Shown: in pieces, positions 25,277 to 34,989 of the stretch
Layout: each line of letters begins with the position of its first letter
How positions within the stretch are numbered: position 1 is the stretch's first letter
Assembly: GCA_030147925.1 (NCBI GenBank)
Contig: JASBUK010000049.1
Span: 1-48,052 of the forward strand
DNA length: 48,052 bases
Reading direction: 5' to 3'
Origin: Trueperaceae bacterium
GTDB taxonomy: Bacteria; Deinococcota; Deinococci; Deinococcales; Trueperaceae
Notes under the pieces: model-generated
The model's input: only the letters and a program-made list of their open reading frames with translations
Told to the model about the DNA's origin: nothing
Database searches by the model: none
Translations under genes and position numbers: made by a program

Positions 25277-25876
25277 TTACCGGTAAACTTGCCGCACAAA
25301 ATTCATTTCTTTGTCCAGAACCCTGACTTCGCAAAGCTTAAAGTCAGGCAAGGAGATCTCTACAAAAGACGCCAGCTTAAAGCGCCGCCAGAACTCAAAG
25401 GCGTCAATATCGTTGTGCTGGGCAAGCAACAAAGTGATAACGGTGCCATGCGCTACTACGGCGAGATTGCCCTTAGGGTGTTGCCCCAGCACCCCTTTAA
25501 GAGCTTTAGCAAAGCGATCTCTGGCTTGCCAGGCCGTCTCATTGCCCCAGGTGAGCAAATCGGGCTGTGCAAAGAGCTGCTTGACCGCCTGCTCAAACTC
25601 AGCCGGGCTGGCAAAAAAGGGTCCGCCGCTGCGATCATGCTCGAGCAGTCCCGGAGCCAAGAAAAAATCTACACCTAGAGACTTGGCGATGATCTCCCCT
25701 GTTTGGGCGGCCTTGGGCTCCTCGCTGGCAATGATGGTTTTAAGTTCATAAGGTTTAAGCTGCTTGGCCAAAGCCGTGCTTTGCTTGCGCCCAAAGTCAC
25801 TAAGCGTCCATAGTTTAGCCGTTACTTCCGGCTTTATTTCGGGCATAGCATGCTTGATCAGTAGAAGTTTGCGCAT
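25277..25876 (-). CDS. Histidine phosphatase family protein, possible phosphoserine phosphatase
   Basis: The 199-residue protein has the phosphoglycerate-mutase-like fold: LLLIKHAMPEI at the N-terminus with phospho-acceptor His9, and AVVAHGTVITLLL with the second histidine. The usual RHG is KHA, an Arg-to-Lys change in the active-site motif. It is the last gene of serA - class V aminotransferase - this gene, with the aminotransferase TAA abutting its ATG. That order suggests it dephosphorylates phosphoserine, as the metal-independent iPSP of Hydrogenobacter does. Other phosphate ester substrates are possible. Confidence 0.75.
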   Translation of the reverse strand: MRKLLLIKHAMPEIKPEVTAKLWTLSDFGRKQSTALAKQLKPYELKTIIASEEPKAAQTGEIIAKSLGVDFFLAPGLLEHDRSGGPFFASPAEFEQAVKQLFAQPDLLTWGNETAWQARDRFAKALKGVLGQHPKGNLAVVAHGTVITLLLAQHNDIDAFEFWRRFKLASFVEISLPDFKLCEVRVLDKEMNFVRQVYR

Positions 25877-27016
25877 TTATGTTTCGGCAAGAACTTGCAT
25901 GGCCACAGCAACAGCCTGCCCATAAGGAATGTTTTGCCCTAGTTCCCGCAACACGTCTTCTAGAACCGCCACGATGGTCAGGGCATCGTAGGCATCGGCG
26001 TAGCCCAATACCGAAGGTCGAAACAGCACGGGTTTGGCGCGATCCTGTCCACCGGCAATACGCATTCCGCGTTTGCCAAAACCCCTTACAATTGCGGGAG
26101 CTTTTAGACCTTCAGGGGCTCTTAGGGCAGCCACGGCAGGACTAGCGCGTTCGGCATATGGCGCACAAGCCAGCGATTCTGCCGCCGTGATGATTGTGCG
26201 GTTGAGACGATCACGGCGTGCCCACACATTCTCAATTCCTTCTTCAAGAAGCAAGTCAAGCGCGGCGTCAAGCCCGGCAACCAGACTGACCGCCGGGGTA
26301 TAAGTCGTTTGTCCCTGACGTTGCTGCCGCAATTCCTGGTGCAAATCCAGATAAAAGGTCGGGTTGAGCTTATCACTTTTAGCCCAGGCACGCTCCGAAA
26401 GCCAGACAAAGGCAAGTCCCGGCGGTGTCATAACGCCTTTTTGACTACCGGAAACCACGGCGTCCAGACCCCACTCGAGTGGTCTGAGTTCGGCAGCACC
26501 GAGACTGGTCACGCAGTCAACGAGAATAAGTGCTTCCGGCACGAGCTCTCTAGCCACTTTCGCTATCTGCTCCACGTCGTGCAACACTCCGGTCGAGGTC
26601 TCTGAATGAGTGGTCAGCAGCGCTGCAATATCAGGATGCTGTGAGAGCAAGTTAATAAGTTCGTCAGGATCAACCGCTTTACCCCATTCAAGCTCCATGG
26701 AGACAACTTCGTAACCATAGCGTTCGGCCAGCTTGACCCAGCGTTCACCAAACTTCCCGGCGTTAATGCCCAGCACCTTGCCACCACGGGGAACCGTAGC
26801 CAAAAGCGCCGCTTCAAAGCCCGCCGTGCCACTGGAGGTCAGTATCAGCACATCATCGGGAACGAGCGTTAATTTGGCAAGTTTGGCCCTGGCCCGCAAA
26901 AAAATTTCCTTAAAAACTTCGGTGCGGTGGTGAATAATTGGTCGTGCCAACGCCTCTAAAACTTGCGGAGGCACTTCTACTGGTCCTGGGGCCATTAAAC
27001 GCGGTTTATACATCAT
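25877..27016 (-). CDS. Class V aminotransferase (serine/phosphoserine type)
   Basis: The 379-residue PLP enzyme starts YKPRLMAPGPVEVPPQVLEAL and has ILTSSGTAGFEAAL and the Schiff-base lysine in VVSGSQKGVMTPPGLAF (Lys193). It belongs to the alanine-glyoxylate/serine-pyruvate branch of class V, not the canonical SerC subgroup. Located between serA and a histidine-phosphatase gene, it most likely transaminates 3-phosphohydroxypyruvate, giving phosphoserine. A serine-glyoxylate or serine-pyruvate role cannot be excluded. It follows serA by 28 bases. Confidence 0.88.
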   Translation of the reverse strand: MMYKPRLMAPGPVEVPPQVLEALARPIIHHRTEVFKEIFLRARAKLAKLTLVPDDVLILTSSGTAGFEAALLATVPRGGKVLGINAGKFGERWVKLAERYGYEVVSMELEWGKAVDPDELINLLSQHPDIAALLTTHSETSTGVLHDVEQIAKVARELVPEALILVDCVTSLGAAELRPLEWGLDAVVSGSQKGVMTPPGLAFVWLSERAWAKSDKLNPTFYLDLHQELRQQRQGQTTYTPAVSLVAGLDAALDLLLEEGIENVWARRDRLNRTIITAAESLACAPYAERASPAVAALRAPEGLKAPAIVRGFGKRGMRIAGGQDRAKPVLFRPSVLGYADAYDALTIVAVLEDVLRELGQNIPYGQAVAVAMQVLAET

Positions 27017-27044
27017 CTCCCCTTTGCAGAAACCAAAAAAGGCC

Positions 27045-28616
27045 TTACAAACGCACCATCTTAAGGCTGTTAATCACGTCACCCATGTTCCTCAGCATAT
27101 CCAAAATGGCCTCGGGCGGCGTGGCATCGAGCGCCAGCACAAAAAGAGCTAACCCCTCTTCGGCTACTCGCGAGAGCTGCATGCCCGAGATATTAACACC
27201 GGCATCTCCTAGGACCGTACCCACCTTGCCGATGGCCCCGGGCCGATCATAATTGGTGCAAACCAGCATCACGCCTTTAGGCTTTATCTCGATGGGATAG
27301 TGATCGATGCTGACAATACGCGGTTCGTGTCCGAGTACCGTTCCACCAACTGTAACCGTGCCCTCGTTGCTACGGACCATAACTTCGATATGGTTCGTAT
27401 AACCAAGGCTGCGCGAGGCCAGAATCTTTGAGACCCTGATATCTCTTTCTCTGGCAATCGCCGGAGCGTTGATGTAATTTGGGGGTTCGTCCAAAATAGG
27501 CTCCAAAAAGCCTTTGGTAACGGCTACGGCAATCGGGTCGGGGTCTCTGGGGAAATTGCCCGAGAACTCGATTTGCAACTCTCGTACCCGCCCGTGAATA
27601 AGCTGCGCCGCCATTTTGCCAAGCGCCTCGCCTACTTTTAGGTGCTGACCCAATGCCGACATCACCTCGGGCGCCAGCGCCGGGGCATTGACCGCGCCCT
27701 GCGAAAAGTCGCCGCGCAAGGCCAAAACGGTCCGCTTAAGAATCTCCGCGCCCACCCTGGCCTGCGCTTCTTGCGTGTTGGCTCCTAAGTGAGCCGTTAA
27801 GACCACGTCGTCACGGCCTAAAAGCGGATGATCCATCGAAGGCGGCTCGAGCACAAAGACATCCATCCCGGCAGCAAAAATCTTGCCCTTATCAAGCGCC
27901 GCAAAAAGGGCTTCTTCGTCGATAATCCCGCCACGGGCCGCGTTTACAACCACCGCGCCTGTCGGCAAGCAGGCGAGTTCTGCAGTACCAATCATGCCTT
28001 TGGTCTCATCGGTAAGCGGCGTGTGCACCGTTAAAAAGTCGGCTTTGATAAGCATATCTGCTAGCTTGTCAAAAAGTTCGACTTGAAGTTCCTCGGCGCG
28101 ATGCCGGGTAATATAGGGGTCATAGGCCATGACCGTCATACCCAGGGCTTTAGCCCGGCGGCTGACCAGCGAACCAATACGCCCTAATCCTACAATGCCT
28201 AAGCGCGACCCCTTAAGTTCACGACCTAAAAATTTGCGATCCCAGACCCCCTGACGAATCAGCTTATCAGAACGATTCACGCCCCGCGCAGCGCTTAGCA
28301 TGAGGGCAATGGCCAGTTCCGCCGCCGACACATTGTTGGCTTCCGGGGCGTTTAACACCAAAACCCCACGCCTACTGGCCGCCTCAAGATCGATATTGTC
28401 AACGCCAACCCCGCCACGGCCAATCACTTTGAGCTGGCTGGCCGCTTGAATCAGCGCATCATCAACCTGGGTACGGCTGCGGGTGATGATGCCCTCGTAC
28501 TGGTTAACGATTTCTAAGAGTTCCTTGCGGCTTATCCCTGCACGGTAGTCAATTTCCATGTCCGGATAGCTGGCGTCACCTAATTGGATGGTATCGGTCA
28601 CTAAAATTCGAGCCAT
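27045..28616 (-). CDS. serA: D-3-phosphoglycerate dehydrogenase
   Basis: SerA oxidises 3-phosphoglycerate to 3-phosphohydroxypyruvate with NAD, the first step of serine synthesis. The 523-residue long form has the catalytic and nucleotide domains (GRGGVGVDNIDLEAA, LGIVGLGRIGSLVSRRAKALGM, NAARGGIIDEEAL, TAHLGANTQEAQ), an intervening substrate-binding domain (~320-445) and a C-terminal ACT domain (~450-523, VLVCTNYDRPGAIGKVG), usually a serine-feedback site. Upstream on the minus strand TATAGT lies 10 bases before the start. It leads the three-gene operon. Confidence 0.97.
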   Translation of the reverse strand: MARILVTDTIQLGDASYPDMEIDYRAGISRKELLEIVNQYEGIITRSRTQVDDALIQAASQLKVIGRGGVGVDNIDLEAASRRGVLVLNAPEANNVSAAELAIALMLSAARGVNRSDKLIRQGVWDRKFLGRELKGSRLGIVGLGRIGSLVSRRAKALGMTVMAYDPYITRHRAEELQVELFDKLADMLIKADFLTVHTPLTDETKGMIGTAELACLPTGAVVVNAARGGIIDEEALFAALDKGKIFAAGMDVFVLEPPSMDHPLLGRDDVVLTAHLGANTQEAQARVGAEILKRTVLALRGDFSQGAVNAPALAPEVMSALGQHLKVGEALGKMAAQLIHGRVRELQIEFSGNFPRDPDPIAVAVTKGFLEPILDEPPNYINAPAIARERDIRVSKILASRSLGYTNHIEVMVRSNEGTVTVGGTVLGHEPRIVSIDHYPIEIKPKGVMLVCTNYDRPGAIGKVGTVLGDAGVNISGMQLSRVAEEGLALFVLALDATPPEAILDMLRNMGDVINSLKMVRL

Positions 28617-28946
28617 ATGCCGTAGAACTATACCGCAATCTCTGACCGGGGTGCTGTCGTGGCAACTCGTTAGTCATTAGTAGTTGGTAGTTTGTGGTGA
28701 GTGGTGGGTAGGAAAGGCATTTCCATGCATTCCCCCACTGAGTTCTTTTTAATTAGTGGTTAACAATTGACAAATTCCAGGGCAAGGTCACTCCACTCGT
28801 CTCTTTTTGAAAACACCCCGGAGTACAGAATGTGGAGCGAGGAACTAGCTTATCTCTCCGCGCCTCAATCCCCTTTCCAGCTTCTTCTAACTACCTCCTA
28901 CCAACCACTTTCTACTTTCCGCTTTTTACTTTCTACTTGCCTTAAA
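28617..28946. other. 330-base intergenic region filled by a repeat
   Basis: The region between divergently read ends of serA and the lipoprotein gene is almost entirely occupied by the AG/CT-rich interspersed repeat. The only other visible signal is the probable serA promoter region at its left edge. I found no credible gene. Confidence 0.5.
28676..28945 (-). repeat. AG-rich interspersed repeat, copy 2 (inverted relative to copy 1)
   Basis: Read on the minus strand it matches copy 1 (13769-13982) in the same order of blocks, with an extra internal segment of about 60 bases. It is CT-rich on the plus strand, ending in TACCAACCACTTTCTACTTT-like sequence next to the lipoprotein gene's stop codon. 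Both copies abut the 3' end of a gene (tsaE and the lipoprotein), which suggests an insertion preference or a terminal role. Confidence 0.75.
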
Positions 28947-29882
28947 TCACTGATCAAGCGCTGAGACAAAGCCAAATACTTCCCAATCGGGCGGCACTTC
29001 AAAGGTTCCCACACCCAAGACATCCATGCTCAAATTGCCCTGCACCTCTAAAGACGTGGGAATGCCTTCAAAGGCTGCGGCCAAAGCGTCGCGGGCTTGT
29101 GAGCTGAGTCTTTCGACATCCGGATAAAAAAGTAGTTCGGCCCGGCCTGTTCCCTTCGCAGGTACCGGTACCGGCATCATATCTCCGTAGACCAGGGGCT
29201 GGCCGCCAAGCAGTAGCAGCAAGTCGGTGCCATAGAGGAAATAACCGATATCGCCGGGGTTGCTCAGCCTGATGGCAGCACGCAAGACCGGCACACCCGG
29301 CTCGAGCAAAAACGCACCGCTTTGCATTTCATCAAGCCGCAGCAGGGGTGGTGCTACTGTCTCGCTAGCGTAGACTTCACCACTAACCACGGTTTCATGT
29401 CGCAGTCTTTGCACAATAGACTCGGCAGATAAGCTAACTCTGCCCTCCAGACGCAGTGGCACGGCCACGCCAGTAAAAGCCTGGGAGACTGCCCGCACTA
29501 AATCGGGATTGTTTTGCAGGCTGATGGATTCCTTGAGGCTAAGTTGCTGAGTAGCCCCCGGCGCTAACGTTATAGCTGGTAACAATGTTGAGCTGACAGC
29601 CGCTTGCTCACCTAAAAAAAGCTGGTAGTCAATAGTGTCAAGCCTTAGAGGAAGCTCGTTGGGGTTGCTGACACTCAAACCGGCAGTTAGGTTAATAACC
29701 GAACCAGCTCCCGGAGGGTTAAATTTACCCAGCGAGGTCTGAGCAGGCACAAATTCAAAGATTAGTGGCTCGAGCTTAATCCGCATGGTCTGGGCCGCAT
29801 CCCCACCTATGTTGCGTTGTGCGGGTACACAGGCGGCCAACAGCAATATGAGAGCTAAAAATGCCAGGGATAGGGTACGCAC
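28947..29882 (-). CDS. LEA-type lipoprotein (WHy/LEA14-like)
   Basis: The protein has 311 residues with a lipoprotein signal: LALILLLAAC gives lipobox Cys18 after ~17 residues. The body has two copies of a beta-rich pattern with VSNPNELPLRLDTIDYQLFLGEQ, the hallmark of LEA type 2/WHy domains, and a second match at RLSNPGDIGYFLYGTDLLLLLGGQ. LEA proteins are linked to desiccation and osmotic stress. It is predicted to be anchored to the membrane outside the cytoplasm. It follows recG on the minus strand after 77 bases and may be co-transcribed. Confidence 0.85.
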   Translation of the reverse strand: MRTLSLAFLALILLLAACVPAQRNIGGDAAQTMRIKLEPLIFEFVPAQTSLGKFNPPGAGSVINLTAGLSVSNPNELPLRLDTIDYQLFLGEQAAVSSTLLPAITLAPGATQQLSLKESISLQNNPDLVRAVSQAFTGVAVPLRLEGRVSLSAESIVQRLRHETVVSGEVYASETVAPPLLRLDEMQSGAFLLEPGVPVLRAAIRLSNPGDIGYFLYGTDLLLLLGGQPLVYGDMMPVPVPAKGTGRAELLFYPDVERLSSQARDALAAAFEGIPTSLEVQGNLSMDVLGVGTFEVPPDWEVFGFVSALDQ

Positions 29883-29959
29883 ACCCTAGTCTAGCAAAGA
29901 CGAGTTCTTTAGGCCGTAAACAAATGCGCCTTTACCTCCAACTCCTCACACCTCGCTTT

Positions 29960-32437
29960 TTAGATAATCTCCCGAAAACCCAACATCTCGCTGCGGCGAC
30001 GCAGTTCTTCTTTTAGGCGTCTAGCCCAGGCTGCCGCAAGTTTGGGGTCGGCGTCGAGCATCTTTATAGCCAGGGCTCGAGCCTTTTCAATAATGTCGCC
30101 GTCCTGTGCCAGATCACCCAGAATCAAATCCGGCATCCCCGACTGGCGTGTCCCACGCAATTCTCCCGGCCCACGCAACTCCAAATCTTTCTCAGCAATG
30201 ACAAAGCCGTCGCTGTACTTTTCGATAACCGCTAAGCGGTGCTGGGTCTTTTTGCTGCGGTCACCGGCAATAAGAATGCAATAGCTCTCGTGCTCGCCCC
30301 GCCCCACCCGGCCACGGAGTTGGTGCAATTGTGACAGGCCAAAGCGTTCGGCATTTTCAATAATCATCACCGAGGCGTTGGGAATATCCACTCCCACTTC
30401 AATCACCGTCGTAGAAACCAACAGGTCAAATTCATGGCGGCGAAAGCGCTCCATAATCCCGTCTTTTTCTGTCCCCGTCATCTTGCCGTGCAGCATTTCA
30501 ATACGGCAATCTGGCGGCATGAGCGCTTTTAAGTTCTCGAACATCTGCGTGGTGGAAACTATCTCGCTTAGCGCCTCGCTCTCTTCGATCAGCGGCGTCA
30601 CCAGATAGACCTGCCTACTTTCTTTAATCTGCCCCCAGGCAAAACGGTAAACATCACGCCGTTTGCTATCGTTTACCAAGCGAGTGGAGATGGGTTTGCG
30701 TCCGGGCGGCAATTCATCGATAATGCTCAGTTCAAGGTCGCCATAATAAGTCAGCGCCAAACTGCGCGGGATGGGCGTGGCGCTCATCACCAACACATCC
30801 GGTAAGTTGCCCAGCAACTTGCGCCGCTGCTCCACACCAAAACGGTGTTCTTCGTCAATCACCGCTAAACCAAGGTCACGAAAGTCCACGCCTTCCTGAA
30901 TCAGCGCATGGGTACCCACCGCTAAGTCAACCTGCTGTGAAAGCAGTCGGGCTCGAGCCTCGCTGCGCTCTTTTAAGGTCATACCGCCAATTAAGAGTTC
31001 AATATTGACCTCCAGTGGATAGAGGTATTCTCTTAAATTCAGAAAATGCTGACGTGCCAGAATCTCGGTAGGAGCCATCAGTGCCGCTTGATAGCCGTTT
31101 TTTATGGCGATAAAAATAGCCGCCGCCGCCACCGCCGTCTTGCCCGAGCCTACATCACCCTGGAGCAGCCGGGCCATCTGTCGAGGGGTGGACATGTCTG
31201 CCAAAATTTCGTCGAGCGCCCGCTGCTGGGCCGCAGTAAAACTAAAGGGCAAGCTCTCGGTAAAGACCTCAAGATCAGGCTGACGCACTTTAAAATGTTT
31301 GCCCAGCAGGCTAGTATCGCGGTTTAGGAGCACGCGCAGTTCCAAAAACAAAAATTCGTCGAACTTTAAGCGACGCAACGCTCTTTGTAGCAGTTTTTCG
31401 TCACTGGGGAAGTGAACTTCTCGCAAAGCCATGTCAAAGGGAAGGAGTTCATAGCGCTGAAGCACGCTTTTGGGCAAATGATCGGGAAAGACTTTGATGG
31501 CCTCCAGCAAGCGGTAAACCGCCCGGCGGATATAGGCCTGACTGAGTCCTTGGGTACTGGGATAAACACCAACGATGCGCCCAGTGGACAGCGTTTCGCT
31601 GTCGTCATCAATCTCGTGGTGGGCCACATTAATGTCAATTTGACGGCCACGCCGCTTTACCTTGCCCGAAACAATGATGCGCTGACCAGGAAAGAGCTGT
31701 TTTTCCAACCAGGGCTGGTTAAACCACACCGCCGCAAGTTTAGCGCCCAGTTGATCTTCCAAGAAGGCTCTTAACACCACCATACCCCGACGGCTCTTAA
31801 CCGCCTTGCGTCCGGTAATCACACCGGCAACCGTAACCGAGTTTTGATCTTGCAGTCCGGCAAAATAGGGCAAGACCCGGCGGTCTTCATAGCGCCGGGG
31901 ATAGTGATAGAGCAAATCCCGGTAGCTCTTTAAGCCGATTTGCGAAAGTTTTCTGGGTGCCTGAGCGCCCAGATCAATGACTTTTTCGGTGAGTTCACGA
32001 TCCAGCACGCTTAGCTCTACCGCATCACCGCCCTTGACTTTGCCTTGCGGCTCGTTTGAACTTAAATCTTGAGCCTGTGTTTGAGTCTGTGCTGGCAAAC
32101 GCATATCGGCGTCAAGCAGGTCAAGCGCCTGATCAATGCGCAAAGCCCGATCCTGTGGCGCTAAGTCGGCATAGCCCTGCATAAGCTCACGAATATCGGC
32201 AAAGGGCTTGCCCAGTGTGCCGAGCAGTTTCTCTAAGCCACCAACCACGGCATTGTCCTGACAACCACTGCGCAGCTCGAGCTCGAGCGGTTTTCTTAGC
32301 TGCTCACGCAATTCGCTAATACTTGCCACGCTGCTAATTGTATCCGTAAAACAAGCAAAAGGCGCTAGCCGGGTGTTACTTAACCCTTCTTTGCTCCAAA
32401 AAGCGAGACCTTGCGCTACAGACGCCAAGCGGGACAA
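29960..32437 (-). CDS. recG: ATP-dependent DNA helicase RecG
   Basis: RecG remodels stalled replication forks and Holliday junctions. The 825 residues include the OB wedge domain (~165-300), helicase motifs LLQGDVGSGKTAVA (Walker A), DEEHRFGVEQR (DEEH), SATPIPRSLAL, and the C-terminal ERFGLSQLHQLRGRVGRGEHESYC and DLELRGPGELRGTRQSG segments. An N-terminal extension of ~160 residues, helical and partly low-complexity (PAQTQTQAQ), makes it longer than the usual ~690. The TTG start at 32437 has GGGAGAG on the minus strand 6 bases upstream. Confidence 0.97.
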   Translation of the reverse strand: MSRLASVAQGLAFWSKEGLSNTRLAPFACFTDTISSVASISELREQLRKPLELELRSGCQDNAVVGGLEKLLGTLGKPFADIRELMQGYADLAPQDRALRIDQALDLLDADMRLPAQTQTQAQDLSSNEPQGKVKGGDAVELSVLDRELTEKVIDLGAQAPRKLSQIGLKSYRDLLYHYPRRYEDRRVLPYFAGLQDQNSVTVAGVITGRKAVKSRRGMVVLRAFLEDQLGAKLAAVWFNQPWLEKQLFPGQRIIVSGKVKRRGRQIDINVAHHEIDDDSETLSTGRIVGVYPSTQGLSQAYIRRAVYRLLEAIKVFPDHLPKSVLQRYELLPFDMALREVHFPSDEKLLQRALRRLKFDEFLFLELRVLLNRDTSLLGKHFKVRQPDLEVFTESLPFSFTAAQQRALDEILADMSTPRQMARLLQGDVGSGKTAVAAAAIFIAIKNGYQAALMAPTEILARQHFLNLREYLYPLEVNIELLIGGMTLKERSEARARLLSQQVDLAVGTHALIQEGVDFRDLGLAVIDEEHRFGVEQRRKLLGNLPDVLVMSATPIPRSLALTYYGDLELSIIDELPPGRKPISTRLVNDSKRRDVYRFAWGQIKESRQVYLVTPLIEESEALSEIVSTTQMFENLKALMPPDCRIEMLHGKMTGTEKDGIMERFRRHEFDLLVSTTVIEVGVDIPNASVMIIENAERFGLSQLHQLRGRVGRGEHESYCILIAGDRSKKTQHRLAVIEKYSDGFVIAEKDLELRGPGELRGTRQSGMPDLILGDLAQDGDIIEKARALAIKMLDADPKLAAAWARRLKEELRRRSEMLGFREII

Positions 32438-32596
32438 AGGTCTCTCCCTATCTCACTTAGCTCGGCGTTATGCTTAAACCTGCTAGTGCAATTCAGAAAA
32501 ACTTTGTGAAAGGAGGCGATCTTTTGTAGTTGGAGATGCCGTCCTGCTGTCAACTCAAAGCAAACTAAAGATTTTCAGATGAAAGCCGAGGTTAGA

Positions 32597-33826
32597 ATGA
32601 AACGATTACTAGCTCTACTTCTTGTCTCACTGTTCACGCTGGCCGCCGCCCAGGGTCAACTGGAAATATTCTCCTGGTGGGCGGGCGATGAAGGTCCGGC
32701 ACTACAGGCCCTAATTGACCAGTATCAGGGCATGTATCCCGATGTCGAGGTTGAAAACGCTACCGTCACGGGTGGTTCCGGCGTCAATGCCAGGGCCGTT
32801 CTGAAAACCCGCATGCTCGGCGGCGATCCCCCTGACTCCTTCCAGGTTCATGCCGGTCAAGAGCTAATTGGCACCTGGGTCGTGGCCGACCGCATGGAAG
32901 ACTTAACTTTCCTGTACAAAGAACAGGGCTGGCTTGAGAAATATCCTGCAGGTTTGATTGATCTCCTGAGCGCCGAGGATGGTATCTGGAGCGTTCCGGT
33001 AAACATCCACCGCTCCAACGTCATGTGGTACAACCCTGCTAAGATTGCCGAGTTGGGCATAAGTGTGCCAACGACCTGGGATGAATTTTTATCGAGCTGC
33101 TCGAGCGTCCAGGCACAGGGTGTCACCCCGCTGGTCATGGGTGAAAACTGGACTCAGCAACACCTCTGGGAATCGGTCGCTTTAGGCGTCTTGGGCCCCG
33201 ATGACTGGGACGCGCTCTGGAGCGGCGACTTGGCCTTTAACGATCCTAAGTTAATAAAAGTCTGGGATACTTTCGGCGAAGTTCTGGCTTGCACTAATGA
33301 CGATGCCGCCGGTCTGAGCTGGCAGCAGGCCACCGACCGCGTGGTGAGTGGCGAGGCCGCCTTTAACATCATGGGCGACTGGGCCGCAGGCTATATGAGC
33401 ACCACTCTGGGCCTGACCCCGGGCGAAGGTTTTGGTTGGGCGGCGTCTCCCGGCACCGAAGGTGTCTTTATGATGCTCTCGGATTCCTTTGGCCTGCCCA
33501 AAGGAATTGCCAACCGTGACAATACCCTAAACTGGCTGCGTCTTTTAGGCTCGGTCGAAGGTCAGGACATCTTCAATCCGCTTAAAGGCTCGATTGCGCC
33601 GAGTTTTGACAGCGATTTGAGCCGCTACAATGCTTACTCGCAAGCGGCTGCCGCCGACTGGAAGACAAACCGCGTAGTCGGTAGCCTGGTTCATGGTGCC
33701 GCCGCCAAAGAAGCCTTCATGAGCCAGTTTGCCACCGTCCTAGAGATTTACCTAAGCTCTAATAATGCTGGCTCTGCCGCTAACGCCGCGCAGGCGATAG
33801 CCAGTCAAGTGGGCGTGGGTCAGTAG
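32597..33826 (+). CDS. Glucose/mannose-type ABC transporter substrate-binding protein
   Basis: The protein has a signal peptide ([19 protein letters not shown]) and a mature family-1 sugar-binding protein. The stretches [81 protein letters not shown] and [13 protein letters not shown] agree closely with the Thermus thermophilus glucose/mannose-binding protein as I remember it, including ligand-contact tryptophans. ATG 32597 with GAGG five bases upstream is preferred to ATG 32579. Two permease genes follow; no ATPase gene does, so a shared MsmK-like ATPase is presumed to lie elsewhere. Confidence 0.93.
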   Translation: MKRLLALLLVSLFTLAAAQGQLEIFSWWAGDEGPALQALIDQYQGMYPDVEVENATVTGGSGVNARAVLKTRMLGGDPPDSFQVHAGQELIGTWVVADRMEDLTFLYKEQGWLEKYPAGLIDLLSAEDGIWSVPVNIHRSNVMWYNPAKIAELGISVPTTWDEFLSSCSSVQAQGVTPLVMGENWTQQHLWESVALGVLGPDDWDALWSGDLAFNDPKLIKVWDTFGEVLACTNDDAAGLSWQQATDRVVSGEAAFNIMGDWAAGYMSTTLGLTPGEGFGWAASPGTEGVFMMLSDSFGLPKGIANRDNTLNWLRLLGSVEGQDIFNPLKGSIAPSFDSDLSRYNAYSQAAAADWKTNRVVGSLVHGAAAKEAFMSQFATVLEIYLSSNNAGSAANAAQAIASQVGVGQ

Positions 33827-33836
33827 GTTCTATTGG

Positions 33837-33860
33837 TTGGGGTGGCTTTAGTCACCCCAA
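33837..33860 (+). terminator. Hairpin between binding protein and permease genes
   Basis: TTGGGGTG (33837-33844) pairs with CACCCCAA (33853-33860), an 8-bp perfect stem with an 8-base loop and only a short T-containing tail. Such partial terminators between a binding protein and its permeases often reduce permease expression or protect the upstream mRNA. Confidence 0.55.
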
Positions 33861-33870
33861 TTCTATTGTC

Positions 33871-34989
33871 ATGAAACTAAACCGCGACCGCATAACGGCC
33901 ATTTTGATGCTGCTACCCTCGATTATTCTCTTGGGTATCTTTGTTTACGGCTTTATTGGCCAAACCGCCTACACCTCACTCACCGACTGGGGCTTAAACC
34001 CGGCTCAGGCCTTGGCTATTAACCCGGAAATCAAGTTTGTGGGTTTCGATGTTTACCGTGAACTCTTTACTGGTTTTATTGACGTTAGATTCAGGCAAGA
34101 TCTTGTAAACACCTTCTTTTTTACTATCTTTTTTATTACCGGCAGCCTCGGTATCGGCCTGTTGTTGGCCTTTTTGCTGGACCAAAACATCAAAGGAGAA
34201 AACTTTTTCCGCACCATCTTTTTATTCCCCATGTCGCTGTCGTTTATCGTTACCGGCACGGTCTGGCGCTGGTTGCTGCAACCCCGCGGGGGCTTAAATA
34301 CGCTGCCCACGCTCATAGGGCTCGAGCCGGGACAATTCCGCTGGCTGACCAGCCGTCGGCAAATCTGGCAATTTAACTGGCAGGATTTACCCTATTTTAC
34401 CGGACTGCTTGTCGCTGCCATTCTTATTCTTATTACTGTTAACAGCTTCCGGCAAAGCCGAAGGCAGCGGTTAATCATCAGCCTCATATCTTTGATATTG
34501 GTACTAGCCTGGACCTTTAGTGGCGCACGCAGTGTAGAGTTGCTCCCCTACCCAGAAACTCACGGCTTTAACCTGGCGTTTATCGGCATCATCATGGCCG
34601 CAGTCTGGCAGATGTCGGGCTATACCATGGCGCTGTATCTAGCTGGTTTAAGGGGCATACCAGGCGAACTCCGCGAAGCCGCCCGTGTCGATGGCGCCGG
34701 TGAATGGCAGCTTTATCGCTACGTCATTTTGCCGCTACTACAACCCATCACCCTCTCCGCCATGATTATCTTAGGTCACATCAGCCTTAAAATCTTTGAC
34801 CTGATTTTTGCCATGGCCGGAGCCGACAATGCCACAACCGACGTACCCGCACTGCTGATGTACTTAACGACCTTTAGGGGCAATCAGTTCTCTAAGGGTG
34901 CCGCCATCGCCATGGTGCTGCTTATCATGGTCGCCGCTGTGATCATTCCTTATCTGTGGACCAGCCTGCGCAGCGAGGTGAAACGATGA
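33871..34989 (+). CDS. Sugar ABC transporter permease (CUT1, MalF-like)
   Basis: The 372-residue integral membrane protein has the EAA loop [32 protein letters not shown] that docks the ATPase. Between the usual fourth and fifth segments there is an added ~75-residue stretch ([34 protein letters not shown] region), so it has more hydrophobic segments than a typical 300-residue MalF-type subunit. ATG 33871 begins 44 bases after the binding protein. It overlaps the next permease by 4 bases (ATGA). Confidence 0.93.
   Translation: MKLNRDRITAILMLLPSIILLGIFVYGFIGQTAYTSLTDWGLNPAQALAINPEIKFVGFDVYRELFTGFIDVRFRQDLVNTFFFTIFFITGSLGIGLLLAFLLDQNIKGENFFRTIFLFPMSLSFIVTGTVWRWLLQPRGGLNTLPTLIGLEPGQFRWLTSRRQIWQFNWQDLPYFTGLLVAAILILITVNSFRQSRRQRLIISLISLILVLAWTFSGARSVELLPYPETHGFNLAFIGIIMAAVWQMSGYTMALYLAGLRGIPGELREAARVDGAGEWQLYRYVILPLLQPITLSAMIILGHISLKIFDLIFAMAGADNATTDVPALLMYLTTFRGNQFSKGAAIAMVLLIMVAAVIIPYLWTSLRSEVKR

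Noticed and set aside
34956-34985. Longer start for the second sugar permease
   Set aside because: It lies inside the previous permease; the ATGA overlap with a good ribosome site at 34986 is the usual arrangement.
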